Positions 50,129 through 58,491 of a stretch of 64,000 nucleotides of DNA are shown in pieces. The position numbers and the translations under genes are program-made. The notes under the pieces were generated by a model, which saw only the letters and a list, made by a program, of their open reading frames with translations, was not told the DNA's origin and did not search any database. This stretch comes from Atlantibacter sp032062175 (GTDB lineage: Bacteria; Pseudomonadota; Gammaproteobacteria; Enterobacterales; Enterobacteriaceae), in NCBI RefSeq assembly GCF_032062175.1, contig NZ_DAMBQK010000001.1, forward strand, positions 1-64,000, written 5' to 3'. Position 1 is the first letter of the stretch; the number at the start of each line of letters is the position of its first letter.

Positions 50129-52847
50129 AAGAACTACCATGATCAGCCTGCCCTGGCGCACTTCACTCTCACTGCGCCTCGCCCTGACCCTCAGCGGCGT
50201 TATCGCTCTGTTTTGGTTGCTCAGTACCAGCGTCGTCCTGTTGCTCGACTTCGAGCAGACCAAGGGAGCTTTGCAGCGGCAGCTCATCTCCCGGGTCGAG
50301 GAGAATGTCTGTGAGCTGAGCGTGGAGCTGCTCAATGTGGAGCGTGATGTGGCGACCCTGCTGCGCAGATGGCAGGGGTTGGGCGATCAGGATCCCCGGC
50401 CCGAGCACTATCTGGCTGCTCACTATATTGCCGATGGGGAGGGGGTGGTCAATGAGCGGGTCCAGATCCAGCGAGCCCTGGCTTTCGTCGAGGCTTATGG
50501 CAGTGGGGGGGTGGGTGGCTTTGTCGATACGTTTGTGCTACTCGACGGCGGTGTAGTGCTCTCTAGTGCCAGTGGAGGGCCAACTGATTCCCCCCGCCAT
50601 CTGGCTCAGTTAAGGGCGTTGCGTCAACAGGCTCACAAGGGAACCATCTGGAGTGCCCCCTATCACAGCCGGGATGGGGATTGGCATGTGATTGCCGCAC
50701 AGCGTGATCCGGCGAGCGGAGCCCTGATAGGGGTCACCGTTCATCTTCCCTCCTTCTTTGGTGCCAGGGTGCAGCGGGCGGATGAGGAGATCGTCTGGCT
50801 AGGGAGCGACGGCGTCGCCATCACCTCTTATACCACCCACAATCGGGTGTCGCCTCAAGGGTGTCTCGGCCAGGATGGGGTCGACAGGAATGGCCGCTTC
50901 GCCATCTGTCGTGAGGTGATACCGGTGGGTTGGCAGATGCAGCTCTTTACCCCCAGCAGTCAGATCAGGGAGGCGGCCTCTGCCGCCCTGCATCGCCATC
51001 TGCCGGTCGCCTTGTTGCTGTTGGTTACCCTGGTGGGGCTGCTCTATGTGGTGCTGCAACGAACCCTGGGACGCAGCCTGGATGGCGTGATGCGAAAGCT
51101 CAACCCCCATGTACCTGTCTCCCTGCTCCCCCCCCTGGAGGTCGAGGGAGAAGATGAGTTGGGGCACATCGCCCAGACCTATAACCGCTTGCTGGAGGCG
51201 GTCAAGGCACAGTATGCGGTGCTTGAGGATAGGGTGGCGGAGCGCACGGCCGAACTGGAGCTGGCACGGCGTCAGGCCGAGCAGGCCAATGCCAACAAGA
51301 GTGAGCATCTCAACAGCATCAGCCATGAGATCCGAACGCCCCTCAATGGCATCATTGGTGCTCTGACCCTGCTCGGTCAGGGTGAGACGAGCGGCGAGCA
51401 GCAGGATCTGCTCGATACCGGCCTCAAGTGCTCCAGGCATTTGCTGGAGATCATCAACAACCTGCTCGACTTCTCCCGCATCGAATCCGGCCAGATGGTG
51501 GTGATGGCCGAGCCGCTCGATCCGCTGCCGCTTATCGATCAGGCCATGCTGACGATCCAATTGCCGGCCATGGAGAAGGGGCTGAGTCTGCACTGCCTGC
51601 TGGAGGAGAGTTTCCCCCGCCGGCTCAACACGGATGGACTGCGCCTGCGCCAGATCCTCATCAACCTGCTGGGCAACGGGGTCAAGTTCACCAGCGGGGG
51701 AGAGGTGCGTCTGCGCGGCTGGAGCGGGGGGGGCAAGGTCTGTTTTCGTGTCACCGACAGTGGCCCCGGGATCCCGACAGCCCGCAGTGACGATGTCTTT
51801 ATCCCCTTCCACCAGGTCGATAGCCACAAGGTGGGGAGTGGACTGGGACTGCCCATCGCCCGCAGTCTGGCTCGCCTGCTCGGCGGGGATCTCTTTCTCG
51901 AGTCGGTACCCCGTGGAGCCAGTTTCTGCCTCGAGTTACCCTTGGGGGAGGGGGGGCTGGCCGAGCGGGAAGCCCGGGGCCCCATCATAGCCCCAGCCGC
52001 CCTGCATGCTCAGCTGCTTGCCTGGGGCTATGAGCCCGAGACGGGGGAGAATCCCGAGCTGGAGGGGAGGGAGCTGTGCTACCTGCCGGAGCGGTTGCAC
52101 CACTGTCTGGAGGGGCGACCCCTCGACAATCTGCTCGAAGAGCAGATGCCCACCTCTCCCTGGTCACTGCAGATCCTGCTGGTCGACGACGTGGAGACTA
52201 ACCGGGACATAGTGGGGCGCATGCTGCGTCAACCAGGTCACCAGGTCTATCTGGCGGCCAGCGGTGCTGATGCCCTGCTGCTGGGACGTGAACATGTGTT
52301 CGATCTGGTGCTGATGGATATGCGTATGCCCGGCCTCTCGGGTGAGGAGACACTGTTCCTGTGGCGGGATGAGGGGAGCGGCATGCTGGATCCCGATTGT
52401 CCCGTCATGGCCCTGACGGCCAATGCCCAACCGGGGGAGCGTCAGCGACTTCAGCAGGTGGGCTTTAACGAATATCTGACCAAACCCGTCACCCGTCTGA
52501 TGCTGTCACAGGCGTTGGAGTTTGCCGCCGATTTGCAGCTGGAGCGGGGGATTGAGCTCGCCTTAAACCAGGGGGGGGCGGTACTGGGTGAGGATCCGCA
52601 ACTGCGCAAGCGTCTGGCGGCGGCTCTCGAGACGCATTTAGTCTCGCTGGAGGAGGCCCTGGCGGGAGGAGAGGAGCAGGCGGTACGCCATCTGCTGCAT
52701 ACCCTCCAGGGATTGGCCGGACAAGGGGGGCTAATCCTGGTGCACGAGGCATGCCGCCATTGGGGGATGTGCCTCGAGGAGGGACTTGAGGTCTCCCCCC
52801 TTGCCTTGAGCGATCTGCGCCGTCTGGTGCTGGGGGAGTTGGGTTAG
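50112..52847 (+). CDS. SsrA-like tripartite hybrid sensor kinase
   Basis: 911 aa (SsrA 920). TM1 around 25-45, a periplasmic sensor to about 300, TM2 around 305-325 (LPVALLLLVTLVGLLYVVL), HAMP, HisKA with H405 (SISHEIRTPLNGI), HATPase (LLGNGVKFTSGG, DSGPGIP, GSGLGLPIA), receiver with D736 (LVLMDMRMPG), and C-terminal HPt with H863 (LLHTLQGLAGQGG). This is the SsrA/BarA phosphorelay layout. The ATG at 50112 has GGAGG upstream; it overlaps the transglycosylase stop, so the sensor is made from the sctR operon, giving a feedback loop. Confidence 0.92.
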   Translation: MQPTVERTTMISLPWRTSLSLRLALTLSGVIALFWLLSTSVVLLLDFEQTKGALQRQLISRVEENVCELSVELLNVERDVATLLRRWQGLGDQDPRPEHYLAAHYIADGEGVVNERVQIQRALAFVEAYGSGGVGGFVDTFVLLDGGVVLSSASGGPTDSPRHLAQLRALRQQAHKGTIWSAPYHSRDGDWHVIAAQRDPASGALIGVTVHLPSFFGARVQRADEEIVWLGSDGVAITSYTTHNRVSPQGCLGQDGVDRNGRFAICREVIPVGWQMQLFTPSSQIREAASAALHRHLPVALLLLVTLVGLLYVVLQRTLGRSLDGVMRKLNPHVPVSLLPPLEVEGEDELGHIAQTYNRLLEAVKAQYAVLEDRVAERTAELELARRQAEQANANKSEHLNSISHEIRTPLNGIIGALTLLGQGETSGEQQDLLDTGLKCSRHLLEIINNLLDFSRIESGQMVVMAEPLDPLPLIDQAMLTIQLPAMEKGLSLHCLLEESFPRRLNTDGLRLRQILINLLGNGVKFTSGGEVRLRGWSGGGKVCFRVTDSGPGIPTARSDDVFIPFHQVDSHKVGSGLGLPIARSLARLLGGDLFLESVPRGASFCLELPLGEGGLAEREARGPIIAPAALHAQLLAWGYEPETGENPELEGRELCYLPERLHHCLEGRPLDNLLEEQMPTSPWSLQILLVDDVETNRDIVGRMLRQPGHQVYLAASGADALLLGREHVFDLVLMDMRMPGLSGEETLFLWRDEGSGMLDPDCPVMALTANAQPGERQRLQQVGFNEYLTKPVTRLMLSQALEFAADLQLERGIELALNQGGAVLGEDPQLRKRLAAALETHLVSLEEALAGGEEQAVRHLLHTLQGLAGQGGLILVHEACRHWGMCLEEGLEVSPLALSDLRRLVLGELG

Positions 52848-53488
52848 AACTCCAGCAACCCCAGCCGCCGAGCCCAGTTACTCAGCTCGGCGGCGTTGTG
52901 GGCATCGAGCTTGCGCATCAGATTGAGGCGATGGGTCTCAACCGTCTTGAGACTGATGGAGAGTAGCTCGGCAATATCGCGGTTGCGTTTTCCTTCAGAC
53001 ACCAACTTGAGGATCTGTCGCTCCCGCAGAGTCAGGGGCATTTCTGCTCCGCTGCTCTTTGAGCTCTCCAGGGGGGCCAGCTTGAGGGTGGGATCGACGA
53101 AACGCTTGCCAACGGCGGCGTGTTGCAATGCGGCGAGCAGGGTCTGTTGCGAGCTCTGCTTCAACACGTACGCCAGAGCACCCGCGGCGAGTGCGTCACG
53201 TCCACGGCGTTCCTCGCTAGAGGCGGTGACAACCACGATCCGTAGAGCTTCCCAGCGGCGTCTGAGTTGATGGATCACGTCGATCCCGTCCATGCCGGGC
53301 AGGCCGAGATCCAGCAGCACCATATCTGGTGTGAGTTTTTGGCAGGCTTCATAGACCGCCAGCCCGTCGCTGACGGCACCGACGACATCGTAGCGGGGCT
53401 GGTTGGTCAACAGGTTACGGATGCCATCGATTAACAGTGCATGGTCTTCGACGATGAGGACTCTCAGGGGAGAGGTGGAAAGGCTCAT
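52844..53488 (-). CDS. SsrB-like NarL/FixJ-family response regulator
   Basis: 214 aa (SsrB 212). Receiver domain (LRVLIVEDHALLIDGI, D60 in MVLLDLGLPGMDG, K near AYVLKQSS) and C-terminal LuxR-type HTH (LTLRERQILKLVSEGKRNRDIAELLSISLKTVETHRLNLMRKLDAHN). Its family binds 7-4-7 dyads in SPI-2, which fits the six boxes seen here. It is convergent with the kinase (4-bp overlap) and so has an independent promoter, in the AT-rich region near 53.5 kb, which shows no island box. Confidence 0.92.
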   Translation of the reverse strand: MSLSTSPLRVLIVEDHALLIDGIRNLLTNQPRYDVVGAVSDGLAVYEACQKLTPDMVLLDLGLPGMDGIDVIHQLRRRWEALRIVVVTASSEERRGRDALAAGALAYVLKQSSQQTLLAALQHAAVGKRFVDPTLKLAPLESSKSSGAEMPLTLRERQILKLVSEGKRNRDIAELLSISLKTVETHRLNLMRKLDAHNAAELSNWARRLGLLEF

Positions 53489-54121
53489 GCTGACTCCAAA
53501 TAATTAAACAGTTTATAATTATATTCATTCGACCTGTATAAGGCTTAAACGAACGCTCTCTCTCCGAGCGGGTATTGTGCCACCAGGCTTTTTCTGTCCA
53601 CGGAAGTATTGAGCCAGGGCGCATGGTGTCCTGCCCAAATCTGCTCCATAAGTAAATAGTTACAGTGAGTTATAATGTTTGGCGTAACTTTAACGATATT
53701 TATTATATAAATTGAAATCATAGCTTTAGATGATGACTATATAATCACCAGAGAGAGATAGTAACGGTTACTTCATTTCACAAGCAGTAACTATCACCTC
53801 CCTTATCATTAGCAGCTATATGAAACCTCAGTTAAATTACCGTTCCGTGGTTTTCACCGGATCCGAATTTCCCTGATATGTGCAGTAACCGGAAGCGTAC
53901 CGCGGCATCGGGATAAGCAAAGCGCTGTTTTCCGCCGCTGCGGGCAGGGTCACGCGGTGGGATGAATACACAATATGTAGGGTAATAAGCAGATGGTTGC
54001 GACGCTACATCTTGTATTGCCGAGCCGCTGCGCGCCAGCGACATGAAAGCAGTTCCGGAACGAACCAAAGTTGGATCTGTGAAGGCAGGCTCTCTTTGAA
54101 ATGGAAGAAAGACCGGAGACT
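53489..54121. other. AT-rich right flank of the island, no gene assigned
   Basis: 53489-53620 contains the SsrB-like gene's promoter region (AATTATATTCATT, CTGTATAAG). 53640-53830 is very AT-rich. The frame at 53832-54068 (minus, 78 codons, YYPTYCVFIPPRDPARSGGK) is not recognised and may be a phage-derived fragment. I see no intact gene here. Confidence 0.5.
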
Positions 54122-54259
54122 TCAGTTTAGCCCGGCACTGTTTTCAGGGAGGAGATCACCGTTAGAATTGGCCATGAGATAGAGCCCTCCGCTGTCAGCG
54201 AGTTTATAGGCTTTGTCTCTGGGCTTTGCAGTCTCGACCTGACGCGCATTTAAGGGCAT
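54122..54259 (-). pseudogene. 5' remnant of a tyrosine integrase
   Basis: From ATG 54259 the minus strand reads MPLNARQVETAKPRDKAYKL and ADSGGLYLMANSNG, the start of P4/IntS-type integrases (typically LTxxQVExAKPKxKxYKLxDGxGLYL). After 34 residues the similarity ends, and the frame stops at 54122. It begins 174 nt from the 3' end of argW on the same strand, the standard integrase-tRNA layout. The catalytic domain is absent, so the island cannot excise itself. Confidence 0.78.
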
Positions 54260-54432
54260 TTGGGGGCCTCATTTTACATTGAACAGGATAAGCCCCACTA
54301 AGACCCCAAACGTTTATTGATTTACGTTGAAATGGGTAGATATCAGTTGACATCACATAGCCAGAGCAGAGGGTTTGTCACTGATTCTAAGGGGATTTTA
54401 TTGCAGTCGGTAGATGTCAGGAAAGTTGTATA

Positions 54433-54507
54433 TGGTGTCCCCTGCAGGAATCGAACCTGCAACTAGCCCTTAGGAGGGGCTCGTTATATCCATTTAACTA
54501 AGGGGAC
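54433..54507 (-). tRNA. argW: tRNA-Arg (CCT), argW
   Basis: 75-nt tRNA with encoded CCA: GTCCCCTTAGTTAAATGG at the 5' end, anticodon loop with CCT, and T-arm GGTTCGATTCC. In E. coli argW is the attachment site of prophage CPS-53, and here it bears the T3SS island on its 3' side. Right half of the integration site. Confidence 0.95.
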
Positions 54508-54580
54508 AAGGCGGCGCTAGTATACCCGTTTTTGGTGCTGCGTTAAGGGCTTAGCCGCCTGATTGCTCATTCCATCGCCA

Positions 54581-55540
54581 TCACTGCCCAGAAGCCTGGT
54601 GTTTTTGCTGCTGGCGCTCCTGCTCTTTTTGGCGCGCTTTGGCCTCGGCTTTCTTCTTGTTGCTCATATCATTACGGATTTGCGCATGGCTCATCAGCGC
54701 GAAGATAAAGGTGCCGCCGCAAATATTCCCGGCCAGCGTCGGCAGGGCGAAAGGCCAGACAAATTCGGTCCAGTGGATATCGCCGTTAAACACCAGATAC
54801 AGGATCTCCACGGTGCCTACCACGATATGGGTGGTGTCGCACAGGGCAATAAGCCAGGTCATGATGATAATCACCACGATTTTCGCCGGTCCCGCCGACG
54901 GGAACATCCACACCATAGTGGCGATAAGCCAGCCGGAGACAATGGCATTAGCGAACATCTCGCCCGGCGTATTTTCCATCACTTTTAGGCCGATATTGAC
55001 GAAGGCTTCACGCGTCGTCTCATCAAAAATGGGCATAAATTCAAAGGCCAGCGCCGCCAGCCCGGTGCCGATCAGGTTACCTAACAGCACCACGCTCCAC
55101 AGCCGCAGCAGCAGTAAAAAATTGCTGCCGGTGGGATTTTGCATCACCGGTAAAACGGCGGTGACGGTGTTCTCGGTAAACAGCTGCTGGCGCGCCATAA
55201 TCACGATAATAAACCCAAGGGTATAACCGAAATTTTCCAGTAAAAATCCGCCCGGCACGCCTTCCAGATGGACGTGAAAAATCCCTTTACCGAGCAATGA
55301 CGCACCCATTGATAACCCGGCGGCAATCGCTGACCACAGCAGCGCCATGGCATCGCGCTCCATCTCCTTTTCCCCGTCCTGGCGAATATGCTCGTGGATG
55401 GCCATTGCCCTTGAGGGCAGCCGTTCTTCATCCACTTCGATATCTTTACCGCTCTTTTTTTCTTCGCTTTCTACTTCCAGCTCTTCACCGGATTCGCCAA
55501 TTTTTTCATCCTCAATTTTTTCTGCTTTGAGTTTGTCCAT
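54581..55540 (-). CDS. yfdC: YfdC, formate/nitrite transporter-family membrane protein
   Basis: 319 aa. A highly charged N-terminal segment (1-50, rich in E, K, D), then the FNT-family six-helix pore (AIAAGLSMGASLLGKGIF, GFIIVIMARQQLFTENTVTAVLP, ANAIVSGWLIATMVWMF, LPTLAGNICGGTFIFALMSHAQI). It ends with a K/R/Q-rich tail. E. coli YfdC starts similarly, supporting ATG 55540 over the longer frame. Substrate unknown. Flanks argW as in E. coli. Confidence 0.92.
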   Translation of the reverse strand: MDKLKAEKIEDEKIGESGEELEVESEEKKSGKDIEVDEERLPSRAMAIHEHIRQDGEKEMERDAMALLWSAIAAGLSMGASLLGKGIFHVHLEGVPGGFLLENFGYTLGFIIVIMARQQLFTENTVTAVLPVMQNPTGSNFLLLLRLWSVVLLGNLIGTGLAALAFEFMPIFDETTREAFVNIGLKVMENTPGEMFANAIVSGWLIATMVWMFPSAGPAKIVVIIIMTWLIALCDTTHIVVGTVEILYLVFNGDIHWTEFVWPFALPTLAGNICGGTFIFALMSHAQIRNDMSNKKKAEAKARQKEQERQQQKHQASGQ

Positions 55541-55739
55541 GATGCTTTTGCCTCGCCGTGAATGTCCTTTAAGCGTAGCGGTTTTGGGAAAACCAACGGC
55601 CATTTCCCGACAATTCGGAATCTTTTTGATCTGGCAGGTATCATTACTCCTTTTGGGGTAGCATTTCTGCCGTCTGGCATTTAAGGCCTGCAATCACTCT
55701 GTGTTATGATTCCTTGCCATTTCAGAAGGAGCTGTCTGG

Positions 55740-56357
55740 ATGCTCGACGTCCTCAATCTCTCATGTATTCGTGATGAACGCGTTTTGTTTCGCGGGCTGT
55801 CATTTTCCCTGAATCCGGGTGAAATATTTCAAATCGCTGGCGTCAACGGCGCGGGGAAAACCTCGCTGTTACGCATACTTAGCGGCCTCGCTACCCCGGA
55901 AGAGGGTGAGGTGAAATGGCAGGGCGAACTGATCAAACGGGCGCGCGACAGTTTCCATCAACAGTTGCTGTGGTTGGGGCATCAGCCGGGTATCAAAGCG
56001 GTGCTAACGGCGGATGAAAACCTGCGCTTTTTCCATGCGGATTCGGCGATGAAAGCCCGCTGGGAGGCGCTCGCCGCCATTGGCCTTCTGGGGTATGAAG
56101 ATGTCGCGGTAGGCCAGCTTTCCGCCGGGCAACAGCGCCGGGTAGCGCTGGCGCGGCTGTGGCTGAGCGCCGCAAAATTGTGGATCCTGGACGAACCGTT
56201 TACCGCGCTGGACCCGGCGGGTATTGAAAAACTCACCTGCCGCCTCGAAGCCCATGCCGCACAGGGCGGCAGCGTCTTGCTGACCACCCACCAGCCGCTG
56301 CGCCCGGTGAATTGCGCATTTCGCAAGCTGACGCTGCCGCAAGGGGTAGTGTCATGA
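55740..56357 (+). CDS. ccmA: Heme exporter ATPase CcmA
   Basis: 205 aa, ABC ATPase of the CcmAB(C)D complex that releases holo-CcmE. Walker A GVNGAGKTSLL (about 38-48), signature LSAGQQRRVALARLW, Walker B LWILDEPFTALD. First gene of the ccmABCDEFGHI operon for System I cytochrome c maturation. Its stop overlaps ccmB as ATGA. Confidence 0.97.
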   Translation: MLDVLNLSCIRDERVLFRGLSFSLNPGEIFQIAGVNGAGKTSLLRILSGLATPEEGEVKWQGELIKRARDSFHQQLLWLGHQPGIKAVLTADENLRFFHADSAMKARWEALAAIGLLGYEDVAVGQLSAGQQRRVALARLWLSAAKLWILDEPFTALDPAGIEKLTCRLEAHAAQGGSVLLTTHQPLRPVNCAFRKLTLPQGVVS

Positions 56358-57013
56358 TGTGGCAAGTATTCACCCGCGAAATACATCTGGCCCTGAGAAA
56401 AGGGGCGGAGATCGTCAACCCGCTGTGGTTTTTCCTGATTGTTATCACGCTATTCCCGCTGGGCATTGGCCCTGAACCGCAACTGCTGGCGCGTATCGCC
56501 CCCGGCGTGGTGTGGGTGGCAGCGCTGCTGGCAGCATTATTAGGCATGGAACGGCTGTTCCGCGATGACTGGCAGGACGGCTCCCTCGAACAATTAATGT
56601 TGTTACCGCTGCCTTTGCCCGCCGTGGTGCTGGCGAAAGTGACCGCTCACTGGGTGGTGACTGGCCTGCCGCTGATCGTGCTTTCTCCGCTGGCAGCGAT
56701 GCTGTTAGGGCTTGATGTACGGACCTGGTGGGTGATGGCCCTGACGCTGATGTTAGGCACGCCGACCCTGAGTTTTCTCGGCGCGGTGGGCGTTGGCCTG
56801 ACCGTGGGATTACGTCGCGGAGGGGTGTTGCTGAGCCTGCTGGTGCTGCCGCTCACCATCCCGCTATTAATTTTCGCCACGGCGGCGATGGACGCCGCGT
56901 CAATGGCGTTACCGGTTGAAGGATACATGGCGATTCTGGGCGCGTTCCTGGCGGCGAGCGCCACGCTGTGCCCGTTCGCTACCGCAGCGGCGCTGCGGAT
57001 CAGTATTCAATAA
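56354..57013 (+). CDS. ccmB: Heme exporter membrane protein CcmB
   Basis: 219 aa (E. coli 220). Six transmembrane segments; NPLWFFLIVITLFPLGIGPEPQLLARIAPGVVWVAALLA is the family hallmark. The start at 56354 (MMWQVFTREIHLAL) is coupled to the ccmA stop. Membrane partner of CcmA. Confidence 0.97.
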   Translation: MMWQVFTREIHLALRKGAEIVNPLWFFLIVITLFPLGIGPEPQLLARIAPGVVWVAALLAALLGMERLFRDDWQDGSLEQLMLLPLPLPAVVLAKVTAHWVVTGLPLIVLSPLAAMLLGLDVRTWWVMALTLMLGTPTLSFLGAVGVGLTVGLRRGGVLLSLLVLPLTIPLLIFATAAMDAASMALPVEGYMAILGAFLAASATLCPFATAAALRISIQ

Positions 57014-57059
57014 TTGCCCGCAAAAGTGGGCGCTAACTTAGCTTTGTGAGCCAATAACT

Positions 57060-57797
57060 ATGTGGAAATTTTTGCATCAGCTTGCGAAACCAGAGCGACT
57101 TTACCACCTCTGCGGGCGTCTGGTTCCTCTGTTTGCCGTGGTCAGCATCGTGATGCTGTTAGTCGGCGTGATTTGGGGGTTTGTCTGGGCCCCGGCGGAT
57201 TATCAACAGGGGCAAAGTTATCGAATCATGTATATCCACGTCCCGGCGGCCATCTGGTCGATGGGCATTTATGCCTGGATGGCGATTGCCGCATTTATCG
57301 GCCTGGTGTGGCAGATCAAAATGTCCGACCTGGCGGTGGCGGCGATGGCCCCGGTGGGTGCGGTGTTTACCTTTATCGCGCTGGTGACCGGTTCCGCCTG
57401 GGGCAAGCCGATGTGGGGCACCTGGTGGATTTGGGATGCCCGCTTAACCTCCGAACTGGTGCTGCTGTTCCTGTACGTTGGGGTCATCGCGCTGTATAAC
57501 GCCTTCGACGACCGCCGCCTGGCCGGGCGCGCCGCGGGCATTCTGGTGCTGGTCGGCGTGGTCAACCTGCCGATCATTCACTTCTCCGTGGAGTGGTGGA
57601 ATACCCTGCATCAGGGGTCAACCAACATGCAAAAATCCATCGATCCTTCGATGCGTATTCCGCTGCGCTGGTCAATTTTCGGGTTCCTCGGCCTGTTCGT
57701 CACCCTGGCCTTAATGCGCCTGCGCACCCTTATCCTGATGCAGGATCGCCGTCGTCCCTGGGTTGAAGAGATTGCTAATAAAGGAAGGAGCCTGTGA
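57060..57797 (+). CDS. ccmC: Heme lyase component CcmC
   Basis: 245 aa, six transmembrane helices, loads heme onto CcmE. The tryptophan-rich WWD domain GKPMWGTWWIWDARLTSELVLLFLY and conserved flanking His residues (YIHVPAAIWSMG) are intact. Overlaps ccmD. Confidence 0.97.
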   Translation: MWKFLHQLAKPERLYHLCGRLVPLFAVVSIVMLLVGVIWGFVWAPADYQQGQSYRIMYIHVPAAIWSMGIYAWMAIAAFIGLVWQIKMSDLAVAAMAPVGAVFTFIALVTGSAWGKPMWGTWWIWDARLTSELVLLFLYVGVIALYNAFDDRRLAGRAAGILVLVGVVNLPIIHFSVEWWNTLHQGSTNMQKSIDPSMRIPLRWSIFGFLGLFVTLALMRLRTLILMQDRRRPWVEEIANKGRSL

Positions 57798-58015
57798 TGA
57801 ACGTCGCCTTTGGTAGCCTGAGTGAGTTTTTCGCCATGGGCGGTTACGCCTTCTACGTCTGGCTGGCCGTGGCCTTTACCTTTATCCCGCTGGCGTTGCT
57901 GGTGGCGCATACCCTGTGGCAGCGTAAAGCGCTGCTGGCGGACGTGCGCCGTCAACAGGGCAGGGAGCGCCGGATTAAAAATGCCCAACATCCCACACAG
58001 GAGGTGACCGGATGA
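57797..58015 (+). CDS. ccmD: Heme exporter accessory protein CcmD
   Basis: 72 aa, single transmembrane helix (FFAMGGYAFYVWLAVAFTFIPLALLVAH) with a basic cytoplasmic tail. Required for release of holo-CcmE. The ATG at 57797 has GGAG 6 nt upstream; a GTG one codon earlier is less well placed. Confidence 0.94.
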   Translation: MNVAFGSLSEFFAMGGYAFYVWLAVAFTFIPLALLVAHTLWQRKALLADVRRQQGRERRIKNAQHPTQEVTG

Positions 58016-58491
58016 ATCCGCGTCGTAAAAATCGACTCTGGCTGGCCGTGATGGTGTTAATGGGTATTGGCATCACGATTACACTCACGCTGTATGCGCT
58101 GCGCGCCAATATCGACCTGTTCTACACGCCGGGCGAAATCATCAACGGCAAAAACGAAACGCAGATCAAGCCGGAGCCGGGCCAGCGCCTGCGCGTTGGC
58201 GGCATGGTAATGCCGGGCAGCGTCAAGCGTGATAACCAGACGCTGAAAGTGAGCTTTAAGATTTATGATGCGCGCGGCGTGGTGGATGTCAGCTACGAAG
58301 GCATTCTGCCCGATCTGTTCCGCGAGGGGCAGGGCGTGGTAGCCCAGGGCGTGCTGGAGTCTGGCAATCTGATTGTCGCCAAAGAAGTGTTGGCTAAACA
58401 CGACGAAAACTACACGCCGCCGGAAGTGAAAGCGGCAATGGAAGAGAATCATCACCGTCCGGCAGAAGCCTATAAGGATAACCGCTCATGA
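58012..58491 (+). CDS. ccmE: Heme chaperone CcmE
   Basis: 159 aa, periplasmic heme chaperone with an N-terminal anchor helix (10-30). The covalent heme ligand H130 (VLAKHDENYTPP) and the nearby Tyr are present at the E. coli positions. Confidence 0.97.
   Translation: MNPRRKNRLWLAVMVLMGIGITITLTLYALRANIDLFYTPGEIINGKNETQIKPEPGQRLRVGGMVMPGSVKRDNQTLKVSFKIYDARGVVDVSYEGILPDLFREGQGVVAQGVLESGNLIVAKEVLAKHDENYTPPEVKAAMEENHHRPAEAYKDNRS

Larger units (their letters stand above)
25860..54260. mobile_element. Genomic island carrying an SPI-2-type T3SS, inserted next to argW
   Basis: About 28 kb replaces the region that in E. coli lies between ypdK and argW. The T3SS genes (25.88-53.49 kb) are visibly GC-richer than the flanks, with many G and C runs, whereas 53.5-54.4 kb is AT-rich. 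The right end holds an integrase 5' remnant directly beside tRNA-Arg, the classic layout of tRNA-integrated islands. No intact integrase, transposase or second attachment site is visible, so the island looks immobilised. Exact boundaries are estimates. Confidence 0.75.

Noticed and set aside
53750..53800. Apparent inverted repeat around GATAGTAAC ... GTAACTATC
   Set aside because: On writing out the complement the arms do not pair (GTAACTATC is complementary to GATAGTTAC), so it is not a hairpin.
53832..54068. 78-codon minus-strand frame in the right flank
   Set aside because: Not recognised, no ribosome site and no partner; kept only as part of a non-coding region, possibly a phage fragment.
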